A stretch of DNA of 55,847 nt, from positions 1 through 55,847 of the forward strand of contig JAMCTA010000085.1 of the NCBI GenBank assembly GCA_023381895.1, given 5' to 3'. The translations under genes were made by a program, and so were the position numbers. This stretch comes from Chloroflexota bacterium (GTDB taxonomy: Bacteria > Chloroflexota > UBA4733). How positions within the stretch are numbered: position 1 is the first letter of the stretch; every line of letters begins with the position of its first letter. The notes under the pieces are model-generated. The model was not told the DNA's origin. It did not search any database and worked only from the letters and a program-made list of their open reading frames with translations. Positions 25,264-33,131 of this stretch are shown here, piece after piece.

Positions 25264-26331
25264 GTGGAGAACACGCAAGAGAAGGGCTTCCAGCTTGATA
25301 GGCGTGCTGCGGTACGGCTAACCAAGCTTGCGAGCTGCGCCGGTTGAGCGTCGAAGCTGGGCCCTGGCGCCCTGGCGCACGTGTTGCAGCCACTTACCTT
25401 CCTTCATACCGATCCGGATCTTCTCGTCGGTCTCCACACGGCAGATGACGCGGCGGTGTACCGTATTTCTCCGGACCGCGCGATCGTCCAGACTGTCGAT
25501 TTCTTTCCTCCAGTTGTCGATGATGCGTTTGACTTTGGGAGAGTGGCTGCAGCGAACGCTCTGAGCGACATCTTCGCAATGGGTGGGGACGTGCTGTTTG
25601 CGCTCAACATCGCGGCGTTCCCGGATACCCTGCCACTCACATTACTCCAGCGTATCTTCGAGGGCGGGCAGGACGTAGTGCGAGCGGCAGGCGGCACCGT
25701 GGCTGGTGGGCACACGGTGACTGACCGAGAGCCGAAGTACGGCCTGAGTGTCACGGGTATGGTCAATCCTGAGCGAATACTCCGCAAAGGCGGCGCGCGT
25801 CCTGGCGACCGGCTTATCCTCACGAAGGCATTAGGCACTGGTGTCGTCACCACAGCGCTGCGCGCCGATGCTGCGACGGAAGCGCACGTACAGGCTGCCA
25901 TCGCCTCGATGACGCTGCTCAATATGGAGGCGAGTCGTGCGGCACGACGAGTGGAGGCACATGCCTGCACCGACGTGACCGGCTTCGGGCTGCTGGGGCA
26001 CGCGGCCGAGATGGCACAGGCTAGTGGAGTCTGTCTACGACTCAGCTTGCAGCGGTTCCCGTTATTGCCTGGTGCTATCGACTATACGCGCGCTGGCTTC
26101 ACTCCCGCTGGCCTCGATCGCAATCGCGACTACTTCGAGCCCGTGGTGCGTAGTGAAGACGCGCTCGATTCTGTCCTCCTCGATCTCTTCTATGACCCCG
26201 AGACGTCCGGAGGGCTGCTCGTGGCCGTCGCGCCGGAGCAGGTGGCCGAGTTCATCGCTGGCTGTACCGGTCAGCCGGTGTGGGACGTCGGTGTGGTCGC
26301 AGAGGGTCGGGGTATTCTCCTCGAACCTTAG
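25264..26331 (+). CDS. selD: Selenide, water dikinase, a selenoprotein with in-frame TGA (Sec)
   Basis: 355 residues with selenocysteine read at residue 28. SelD makes selenophosphate from selenide and ATP for Sec-tRNA synthesis. From GTG 25264 (AGGGGA upstream) the frame gives VRLTKLASCAG, then TGA, then ASKLGPGALAHVLQPL, which aligns with the SelD N-terminus where E. coli has the catalytic Cys17 followed by GCK. After this come LHTADDAAVY, the ATP-binding SDIFAMGGDVLFALN, GGHTV, and DVTGFGLLGHAAEM. A conventional ORF call starts only at 25381 and drops the active site. Haemophilus influenzae SelD is a known Sec-containing precedent. Confidence 0.93.
25345..25347 (+). other. Sec-encoding TGA codon in selD
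   Basis: The TGA falls at codon 28 of the extended selD frame, at the catalytic position. The 45 bases that follow are GC-rich and can form small stems (GGGC/GCCC at 25359-25372 and GCTG/CAGC at 25356-25390) in the place where a bacterial SECIS hairpin is expected. The exact SECIS fold is not resolved by eye. Confidence 0.88.
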
Positions 26332-26416
26332 CATGGTGAGGACCAGGTAGCGATTAACGTACAATGCCGCCGGCGTGTGGCCGAATGGTGCCGGCAGATA
26401 CACAGGGGAGCACAAT

Positions 26417-27652
26417 ATGCGAAGCGTCGTGGTCACGGGATTGGGGCTCATTACTCCCCTCGGACTCAGTGTGGAGGAGACGTGGGCAAATATCATTAGG
26501 GGTAAGTCAGCGACAGGACCGATTACTCGCTTCGATGCTACGGACTTTTCGACACGCTTCGCTGCAGAAGTGAAGGGCTTTGATCCGCTGAACTTTATGG
26601 ATCGGCGGATTGCTCACCGGCAAGACTTGTTCAACCTGTTCGCGATCGCGGCTTCAGTGGAAGCGGTAAAGAATGCCGATCTTCGTATGGATGCTGTCGA
26701 TCGTTCGCGGGTAGGCGTCGTGATTGGTACTGGGATCGGCGGCTTACAGACGCTCAGCGACGCGGTCATGACTCTCACCACCAAGGGCCCTGATCGTGTA
26801 TCGCCATACGCCGTCCCCATGTTCATTCCCGATATTGCCTCGGGACAAGTGGCAACGTTGCTGCAAGCGTATGGACCAAACTTCGCGACTGTATCAGCCT
26901 GCACGTCGTCGGCCCATGCGCTCGGTGAGGCGGCGGAAATCATCCAGCGTGATCGAGCGGACGTAATGATCGCCGGTGGATCCGAATCCCCAGTCGTACC
27001 GGTGTCGGTGGCGGCATTCGGCTCTCTGCGTGCACTCTCGCGGCGTAATGACTCGCCGGAGACGGCTTCCCGTCCATTTGACAGCTCACGCGATGGCTTC
27101 GTGCTGGGAGAAGGGGCGGCGATTCTTGTTCTGGAGGAAGAGCAGCACGCCCGAGGACGCGGAGCACCTGTCCTAGCCCGTTTGGCGGGCTATGGGGCTA
27201 CGGAGGATGCTTACCACGTGACTGCTCCAGCGCCACGGGGGCGCGGCCTACGCGAGGCCATGCAACGTGCTCTGCTGTGTGCGAGGCTGCAACCTACGGA
27301 CGTGCAGTACATCAACGCCCACGGCACAGCGACAGAGCTCAACGACAAGGCAGAGACACAGGCGGTCAAGGATCTCTTTGGAGAGCACGCGTATCGCGTC
27401 CATATCAGCTCTACCAAGTCTATGATTGGACACACGCTGGGGGCAGCGGGTGCGGTTGAAGCGTCGTTCTCGATCCTGGCGATGCGGGATGGAATCGTGC
27501 CACCCACGATCAACTTCAGCACGCCGGACCCGGAGTGTGACTTGAACTACACCCCAAACACGGCTGTGCGAGCATCGCTATCTGTAGTCATGTCGAACGT
27601 CGCCGCGTTCGGCGGGCACAATGTCAGTTTGGTCTTCACGCCAGTTGAGTGA
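26417..27652 (+). CDS. fabF: 3-oxoacyl-ACP synthase II
   Basis: 411 residues. Elongating condensing enzyme of type II fatty acid synthesis. Starts MRSVVVTGLGLITPLG; the catalytic triad is Cys in VSACTSSAHA, His in INAHGTATELND and His in SMIGHTLGAAG. ATG 26417 with AGGGGAG upstream; the frame is open to 26375. It overlaps the next gene, RNase III, by 32 bases; fabF-rnc adjacency is common in bacteria. Confidence 0.96.
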   Translation: MRSVVVTGLGLITPLGLSVEETWANIIRGKSATGPITRFDATDFSTRFAAEVKGFDPLNFMDRRIAHRQDLFNLFAIAASVEAVKNADLRMDAVDRSRVGVVIGTGIGGLQTLSDAVMTLTTKGPDRVSPYAVPMFIPDIASGQVATLLQAYGPNFATVSACTSSAHALGEAAEIIQRDRADVMIAGGSESPVVPVSVAAFGSLRALSRRNDSPETASRPFDSSRDGFVLGEGAAILVLEEEQHARGRGAPVLARLAGYGATEDAYHVTAPAPRGRGLREAMQRALLCARLQPTDVQYINAHGTATELNDKAETQAVKDLFGEHAYRVHISSTKSMIGHTLGAAGAVEASFSILAMRDGIVPPTINFSTPDPECDLNYTPNTAVRASLSVVMSNVAAFGGHNVSLVFTPVE

Positions 27653-28331
27653 TCGGGCGATCGCCAGGGCGGCGCAGCGTCTTGGCCTGCAGTTCGTTCC
27701 GCAGCAGCTCCTGGAGCAGGCGCTTGCCGTTCCTCGGGCCAGTGCTCAGGAGCGCGATGCGCTGGTCGAAGGAAAGGAGCGCTTAGAGTACCTTGGAGAT
27801 GCCGTCATCGAGCTCATTGTGTCCGCGGGCCTGTTTGACTCCCTTCCCGATGCAGCAGAGGGTACGCTGAGTGCCCTTCGAGCAGCCGTAGTATCAGCAC
27901 CAGCCCTCGCAAGGCTGGCTCATACTCTAGGAGTCCCAGCACTGCTGGGGATCCACGAAGGCGGAGACAGAGGTAGCGTGCGGCTGCTGGCGGCGACATT
28001 GGAAGCACTCGCAGGAGCGGTCTACATCGCTGGCGGTCTCGATGCGGTGCAAATCTGGCTCGGGGAGTGTCTTGGGAGAGAGGCAGAGCGTCTACTGCAA
28101 GAGGGTTATCTCTCGCCCAAGACGATGCTCCAAGAGCAGACGCAGCGGGCTGGCCGGGGAACTCCGGTCTATCGCGTCACTCAGCTCGAAGGTCCGCCGC
28201 ACGAGCGCCGTTTCACGGTGGTTGTCGCGATAGAGGGTCACGATCTGGGCAAAGGGATCGGGCCATCGCGCCGGGCAGCTGAGCAGCTGGCTGCTCAGCA
28301 GGCACTCCAGCGATTGAGCGAGCGAGGTTAG
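27621..28331 (+). CDS. rnc: Ribonuclease III with one altered metal-site residue
   Basis: 236 residues. N-terminal RNase III domain with the signature ERLEYLGDAV (E53, E56, D60) and C-terminal dsRNA-binding domain (SPKTMLQEQTQ, then GKGIGPSRRAAEQLAAQQAL). The enzyme processes rRNA and cleaves double-stranded RNA. The second metal motif, normally ADTVEALIG, reads AATLEALAG (A125, E128), so the residue equivalent to E. coli D114 is Ala while E117 is kept. The usual HxS segment before the signature is also diverged. Start ATG lies inside fabF. Confidence 0.88.
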   Translation: MSVWSSRQLSDRAIARAAQRLGLQFVPQQLLEQALAVPRASAQERDALVEGKERLEYLGDAVIELIVSAGLFDSLPDAAEGTLSALRAAVVSAPALARLAHTLGVPALLGIHEGGDRGSVRLLAATLEALAGAVYIAGGLDAVQIWLGECLGREAERLLQEGYLSPKTMLQEQTQRAGRGTPVYRVTQLEGPPHERRFTVVVAIEGHDLGKGIGPSRRAAEQLAAQQALQRLSERG

Positions 28332-28541
28332 TAGAGTGAGGCGAGCGATCTCCCCCTTCCTGCGCACACCATCGGACTGTGGCAGCATCGACCATTACAA
28401 TCGCAAAGTCTGTAGAGTCAGCAGCTCTGCTCCATCTGCCGTCCTGCCCGCTCCTTACGGGATTGACCGCTGGCAAGCACGAGGTTATTGGAGTTCATAC
28501 GAGCAAAACAAGAGGAAGTACGGGGAGTCGCGCCCCTGGCG

Positions 28542-29531
28542 TCAGGTGAGCGTTTCTGTTCCATTGGCAATGAGTGCCACAGCACCGTAGAGGCCGCAAT
28601 CGTCACCAAGCGCAGCAGGCACGACCGAGCAGGCGGAGCGCGGGGTCTCTAACGCTCGATCCTGAACGATCTGACGGATTGGGCCGAGCAGTAAGTCACC
28701 AGCATTGGACACGCCACCACCGATGATGATGCGTTGCGGATTGAAGAGGTGGATGAGGTTCACACAGGCTGCGCCAATGGCTTCTGCAGCGTTCACGAGG
28801 ACTGTCAGGGCAGTGGCATCGTGGCGACGTGCAGCCTCCACGACCATCGCAGTTGTGACTTTCTCAGCCTGCCCGCCGGCGAGCTCATTTAGGAGGCTCG
28901 CTGGCTGATTCTGCGCAGCTTGCCTCCCGGCACGAGCGATGGCCGGACCTGCTGCGATCACCTCGAGACAGCCGATATTGCCGCACTTGCAGCGCGGACC
29001 ATGGAGGTCCACCGTCATGTGCCCGACTTCGCCAGCAGTGCCGCTCACACCGACGAATAGCCGCCCGCCGATGATGACGCCTCCACCGATGCCAGTGCTC
29101 ACCGTCATGTAGACGATGTCATCGAAGCCCCGCCCGGCACCGAACGTGTGCTCGCCGATCGCAGCGAGATTGGCATCGTTTCCGATCTTGACGCGGGTAT
29201 CCAGGCGCGCGCTCAATGACTTGGCGAGTGGAACGTTGTGCCAATCCGATAGGTTCGGCGGAGCAAACACGACGCCAGTATCCATGTCGAGCGGACCAGG
29301 TGCGCCGACGCCCACTCCGAGAACGTGCTCGAGTGTAGCGTTCCCGCTAGTCACCACTTCACGAATGCAGTGCTCGATCGCCTCAATTACCGCATCGGGG
29401 CCATCGGCTGAAGGAGTCGGCCGTTTGCAGTGAGCCAGCATCTTGCCATTGGAGGTGGCCAGGCACGCTCGGACGTTCGTCCCTCCAAGGTCAACGCCAA
29501 CGATGTAGGCTTGCTCGCTCTTATTTGCCAC
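28542..29531 (-). CDS. ROK-family sugar kinase (glucokinase-like)
   Basis: 329 residues without a DNA-binding domain. N-terminal phosphate-binding loop GVDLGGTNVRACL, active-site NDANLAAIGE, and the zinc motif CKCGNIGCLEVIAAG following GEVGHMTV. Probably phosphorylates glucose or a related hexose with ATP in the cytosol. GTG start at 29531 with GTGAGGA four bases upstream. It diverges from the rhamnose mutarotase gene. N-acetylmannosamine or fructose kinase activity is possible within the family. Confidence 0.9.
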   Translation of the reverse strand: MANKSEQAYIVGVDLGGTNVRACLATSNGKMLAHCKRPTPSADGPDAVIEAIEHCIREVVTSGNATLEHVLGVGVGAPGPLDMDTGVVFAPPNLSDWHNVPLAKSLSARLDTRVKIGNDANLAAIGEHTFGAGRGFDDIVYMTVSTGIGGGVIIGGRLFVGVSGTAGEVGHMTVDLHGPRCKCGNIGCLEVIAAGPAIARAGRQAAQNQPASLLNELAGGQAEKVTTAMVVEAARRHDATALTVLVNAAEAIGAACVNLIHLFNPQRIIIGGGVSNAGDLLLGPIRQIVQDRALETPRSACSVVPAALGDDCGLYGAVALIANGTETLT

Positions 29532-29650
29532 GACATCCTCACCCCGTGCGCCACCGGCCCTACCTGACTCCGGTCAGCAAGGCCCGAGTATAGCACTGCT
29601 CGCTCCGTCGCCCCTGCGCTATAGTCGTGGCTGGTCGTAAGGAGGATTGT

Positions 29651-30019
29651 ATGAAGACCTACGGTCTTACGCTCCAGCTTAGGGACGATCCGGAGCTCAT
29701 CGCCAAGTATAGAGAGCACCACCAGCAGGTCTGGCCCGCAGTAACGGCGCGTATTCGAGAAGCAGGCATCCACGTGATGCGCATCTACTTGATTGGCCGG
29801 CGCCTGTTCATGTACATTGAGGTCGATGACGGATTTGATCCGGCCGTGCGCTTCAACTGGATCAATGAAGCTCCGCAGTCGCTGGAGTGGGACATCCTGA
29901 TGCGGACGATGCAAGAGCTGGCTCCTGAAGCTCGACCTGGTGAGTGGTGGGCGTTGATGGACCAGGTCTTCGACCTCGACTGGCCGCCCGCTGAAGCGCC
30001 GGGTCAGGCGTTGTTATAG
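29651..30019 (+). CDS. rhaM: L-rhamnose mutarotase family protein
   Basis: 122 residues, a dimeric alpha/beta-barrel ABM-type fold. Interconverts alpha and beta anomers of L-rhamnose (or a related 6-deoxysugar) to feed catabolism. Typical motifs are LRDDPELIAKYREHHQQVWPAV with the catalytic His, FMYIEVDD and the terminal WW region. ATG preceded by GGAGG at 6-base spacing. No rhamnose isomerase or kinase genes are in this window, so the pathway partner is unclear. Confidence 0.9.
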   Translation: MKTYGLTLQLRDDPELIAKYREHHQQVWPAVTARIREAGIHVMRIYLIGRRLFMYIEVDDGFDPAVRFNWINEAPQSLEWDILMRTMQELAPEARPGEWWALMDQVFDLDWPPAEAPGQALL

Positions 30020-30173
30020 GTCTGCAACTCCCACGCCGCAAGAGATAATCCTCGAGCCCCTCCTTGGCGGCTGCGACCAGAGCTCTGTACCCATCTTCAC
30101 GGTCTCGCACAGTCCAACTGGGACCAGTGTGTCTCGTTCTTCAGAAATCGTTCTTGCTGTAAGTCCATGAACA

Positions 30174-30401
30174 TCACGCCTCAAACTCGCTTCGCGACAA
30201 CCCCGATTGCCATACTATGGCCTGTAACGTCCCGATGCGAAGCTCCGGGTGGTTGGGAACGGGGATTGTGATCGTGGTATCAGGAAGCCTCTTCTGCATC
30301 ACGACATAGCTACCACGTTGCCGCATCCCCACGAAACCGTGCCGGGCAAGAATCGTGCAGACTTCTTTTCCAGACAGAACGCGCAGTTTACCCAATGGCA
30401 A
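30174..30401 (-). CDS. hicA: HicA-family toxin with His-to-Tyr change
   Basis: 75 residues. Family pattern LRVLSGKEVCTILARHGF, then RQRGSYVVMQKR, then IPVPNHPELRIGTLQAIVWQSGLSRSEF. HicA is an mRNA interferase with a dsRNA-binding-like fold. The catalytic His normally seen in GSH is Tyr here (Y32), so this copy may be inactive. It starts at TTG within the end of hicB (14-base overlap), the usual translationally coupled arrangement, although toxin-second order is the less common one. Confidence 0.85.
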   Translation of the reverse strand: MPLGKLRVLSGKEVCTILARHGFVGMRQRGSYVVMQKRLPDTTITIPVPNHPELRIGTLQAIVWQSGLSRSEFEA

Positions 30402-30609
30402 TCTCTACGCGAGTAACGTAGACTTCTTCGTGTAACCGCTGCTCAATCTCATCTGCCGAGGCAGACTCAAAGAAAAGCCCAATAGCTTCTCTAAGGTTGT
30501 CGCGCGCCGCTTCGATTGTGTCGCCTTGACTTGCAATGTCCAATTCGGGACACAACGACACGTATCCGTCTCCCTCACGTTCAATGATTGCCGTAAGTTG
30601 TCTATTCAC
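30388..30609 (-). CDS. hicB: HicB-family antitoxin
   Basis: 73 residues. The partial RNase H-like fold of HicB is seen in LTAIIEREGDGYVSLCPELDIASQGDTIEAARDNLREAIGLFFE. It would bind and neutralise the HicA product. GTG start with AAGG 7 bases upstream. There is no C-terminal helix-turn-helix or ribbon-helix-helix, so autoregulation by this protein alone is doubtful. First gene of the two-gene module, followed by hicA. Confidence 0.88.
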   Translation of the reverse strand: MNRQLTAIIEREGDGYVSLCPELDIASQGDTIEAARDNLREAIGLFFESASADEIEQRLHEEVYVTRVEIAIG

Positions 30610-30648
30610 TGCATGACCTTCTCATCACATAAAGAGGCACCCAACAGA

Positions 30649-30747
30649 TCAATTCAGCCACCGGCAGAGCCGCTCGGCGATCTGTTCAAGATCACCCTCA
30701 ACCTCGAAGGTGGTTTGCCCACAGCGGCAGCCACCTTTGTAGATCGT
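30649..30747 (-). pseudogene. remnant of a GFA/CENP-V-type zinc protein
   Basis: A 32-codon stretch on the minus strand reads TIYKGGCRCGQTTFEVEGDL and continues to RLCRWLN-stop, resembling the N-terminus of glutathione-dependent formaldehyde-activating (GFA) family proteins (YKG-C-x-C-G...FEVEGD). There is no ATG, GTG or TTG: the position of the start is ACG and the preceding codon is a stop. The rest of the domain is missing. It sits between hicB and the SDR gene. Low confidence because of its length. Confidence 0.4.
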
Positions 30748-30864
30748 TCAGCACTCCTTTCGGGGGAGAGTCGTTACCCGTACATAGCGCAGAGAAAGGT
30801 ACCGTCTCTCCTACCGGCGCGCGCGTCTGCCCGATTAGGTGATGCGTTTCGGACACTACGGGCA

Positions 30865-31821
30865 TCAGCCTTGCTGCAGACCGTACACCGCTCTTGCCCA
30901 GTTGACCGTCGCTTGCGCGGCTTCGCCGGCGTCCGTCGGGTTCATCCCGAATCGCTCCCTGAAGCGGCGATCATCTACAACGAAAGGCTCGTCCCATTGA
31001 TAGAGCATCTCGTTCACCTCTCGCATCAAGGGTACAACTACGCCCATAGCCGTGACGATCAACCGCGGAACAGGAGCGACTCGGATAGGCCGGCCGAGGA
31101 CCTGCGAAAAGCACTTGACTAGGTCCTGCGTGGTCCCCGCGGGCAGACAGGGGAGCATCCAAGCCCGCCCGAGCACATCCTCACTGGCGCAACCCAGCGC
31201 CACGAGCCCGGCCGCGACATCGGGAATGTAGTGGTAGGTATGCTTGGCATTGGGATTGACCGGCGACCACACCCTCCGTCCAGTGAGGGCAGGCTTCCAG
31301 AAGTAGTCGCCAAAGTAGGTCAGAGAGCCCCGAGGCCCGTAGAAATCCGAGGCTCGTCCGGATACGGCGCGCACGTCACCGCGCCTGTGGGCATCGAAAA
31401 GGCGTTCCGCGACGCGCGCGCGAATCTCGCCTTTCCTGCTGCACGGATTCATCGGCGTATCCTCGTTCATGGGACGCCCGCCGGTGCGGCCGAGCATGTA
31501 GAGGTTATCCAGAACCACCAAGCGGGCGCCGACTTTACCCGCGGCTGTGATCAGGTTCTCCATATAACGCGGCACAAGCGCAATCCAGGTGGATATATCG
31601 TATGGCGGATTCATGCAGTGGTACACCGTTGCCGCCCCCTCGGCCGCCTGGTGGCAGAATGCCGGGTCGACGGCATCGCCCAGGAGGACATCTGCCTCCG
31701 AGGCCACGTCGCCTGGGGAGCGTTTAACGACGCGGACGCGCTTTCCGGCCTCCAGGAGCCGCGCCGCAAGCGGCATTCCCACTTGCCCCGCACCGAACAC
31801 GACGTGCAACTCTTTCTTCAT
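30865..31821 (-). CDS. NAD-dependent epimerase/dehydratase-type SDR protein
   Basis: 318 residues. Extended SDR fold with the N-terminal nucleotide motif VVFGAGQVGMPLAARLL. The usual YxxxK catalytic pair is not in its standard context, so it may be an atypical or NmrA-like reductase. Probable ligand is NADP. ATG with GGAGAAAGAAG upstream. Its codons appear richer in GC than those of the neighbours, and it stands near a toxin-antitoxin pair, which would fit a transferred segment; this is impression, not measurement. The 162 bases upstream contain a CAGGCAG/CTGCCTG hairpin. Confidence 0.8.
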   Translation of the reverse strand: MKKELHVVFGAGQVGMPLAARLLEAGKRVRVVKRSPGDVASEADVLLGDAVDPAFCHQAAEGAATVYHCMNPPYDISTWIALVPRYMENLITAAGKVGARLVVLDNLYMLGRTGGRPMNEDTPMNPCSRKGEIRARVAERLFDAHRRGDVRAVSGRASDFYGPRGSLTYFGDYFWKPALTGRRVWSPVNPNAKHTYHYIPDVAAGLVALGCASEDVLGRAWMLPCLPAGTTQDLVKCFSQVLGRPIRVAPVPRLIVTAMGVVVPLMREVNEMLYQWDEPFVVDDRRFRERFGMNPTDAGEAAQATVNWARAVYGLQQG

Positions 31822-31983
31822 TATTCTTCTTTCTCCGGTCTTGCGCTTAGCGACGGGCGCGTGCGGGTGGGCGCGAGTTAAGCGGCACCCGCGCGTGGGT
31901 GGAGTGCACGCAGTGCAGGATACCCCAGGCAGGCGAAGCCGCGGAGCGGTGTCTGCCTGAACGAGGACGGTAGCGGCAGGGAT

Positions 31984-33063
31984 CTAGAGATACTCCTCCA
32001 GACCCATCTTATGGAGGCGCTCGACGATGCGGCGGACGTCCTGGTCTTGATGGCGAGACAGCACCAGGACGGCATCCTCGGTGTCGACGACGACCAGATC
32101 GCGCACTCCCACGAGTGCGACGAGGCGCTTGTCTTTGTGTACGAGGCAGCCTTCGCTCTTCTCGAAGAGCACCGTCCCAGTACCCTCCCCAACGACGTGG
32201 TTCCGCTCGTGCTCGCGAGCCACGATGTACATATCATTCCAGTTGCCCACGTCTACCCAATCGAAAGTTGCCGGAACGACAAGAAGATTCCTGGCCTGCT
32301 CGAGAATGGCGGTGTCGATGGGGTCGGCTGGCAGTGACTCGAAGACTTCGCGGGCAACGGCTCCCTCACGCGGTGTATCGAGTACCTCCTCGATTCGCCG
32401 CAGGCCGTCATACGTCTTTGGTGCGTACTCCTTGAAGGCATTCAGGAGCACCGAGACTCGCCAGACGAAGTAGTTGGTATTCCAGAAGTAACCTCCAGCC
32501 TCTAGATACTGCTCCGCGGTGTGACGGTCCGGCTTCTCCTTGAAGCTGTCGACGCGATAGGTAGGCGTACCTTGGACCTCGAGATGTGGTTGACCGACCT
32601 TGATGTAGCCATAGCCGGTGTGAGGACTTGTGGGCTCGATACCGATCGTGATGAGGTAATCACCTGCTACGGCTGCCTCCGCGCCAATCTCGATACAGCG
32701 CCGGAATTCTGCCTCATTGGCGATGAGGTGATCAGCCCCAATCGTGGCCAGAATGGCGTCAGGATCCTGTCGATGGACGTGAACAGCTGCCAGGCCGATG
32801 GCAAGGGCTGTTTGACGAGGCAGGGGCTCGGCAATGACTTGATCGCTGGGGATGTGTGGAAGGAGCCGGCGCATTGTTGGGGCAAGCTCCTGTGAAGTAA
32901 CCACGAGCAGACGCTGTGCCCCGCAGAGGGGCTCGACGCGTTCGGCGGCTTGCTGAAAGAGCGAGGCATCTCCCCGCAGCGTAAGTAGTTGCTTGGGAAG
33001 CTGCCTCCTCGACTTAGGCCACAATCGTGTTCCACCGCCGCCAGCGATCACAGCGCAATACAT
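31984..33063 (-). CDS. manC: Mannose-1-phosphate guanylyltransferase
   Basis: 359 residues. Forms GDP-mannose from mannose-1-phosphate and GTP for glycans or compatible solutes. The nucleotidyltransferase signature GGGGTRLWPKSRRQLPKQ is at the N-terminus, followed by ATIGADHLI, FKEKPD and FWNTNYFVWR. The length fits the one-domain ManC without the isomerase domain. ATG 33063 with GAGGGGA about 10 bases upstream. It diverges from the alpha/beta hydrolase gene. Confidence 0.94.
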   Translation of the reverse strand: MYCAVIAGGGGTRLWPKSRRQLPKQLLTLRGDASLFQQAAERVEPLCGAQRLLVVTSQELAPTMRRLLPHIPSDQVIAEPLPRQTALAIGLAAVHVHRQDPDAILATIGADHLIANEAEFRRCIEIGAEAAVAGDYLITIGIEPTSPHTGYGYIKVGQPHLEVQGTPTYRVDSFKEKPDRHTAEQYLEAGGYFWNTNYFVWRVSVLLNAFKEYAPKTYDGLRRIEEVLDTPREGAVAREVFESLPADPIDTAILEQARNLLVVPATFDWVDVGNWNDMYIVAREHERNHVVGEGTGTVLFEKSEGCLVHKDKRLVALVGVRDLVVVDTEDAVLVLSRHQDQDVRRIVERLHKMGLEEYL

Positions 33064-33131
33064 CCGTTTGATCCCCTCTTCTGCAAGGACACTACCTGCC
33101 GAGCATCTTCATCGCGCAAGTCAGCATCTGG

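Noticed and set aside
25381..26331. SelD starting at 25381
   Set aside because: This start omits the ATP/selenide active-site segment; the upstream in-frame TGA codes for Sec and the true start is near 25264.
29862..30110. Minus-strand frame MRDREDGYRALVAAAKEGLEDYLL near hicA
   Set aside because: Looked like an antitoxin C-terminus but runs antisense into the mutarotase gene and has no matching N-terminus; too weak to call.
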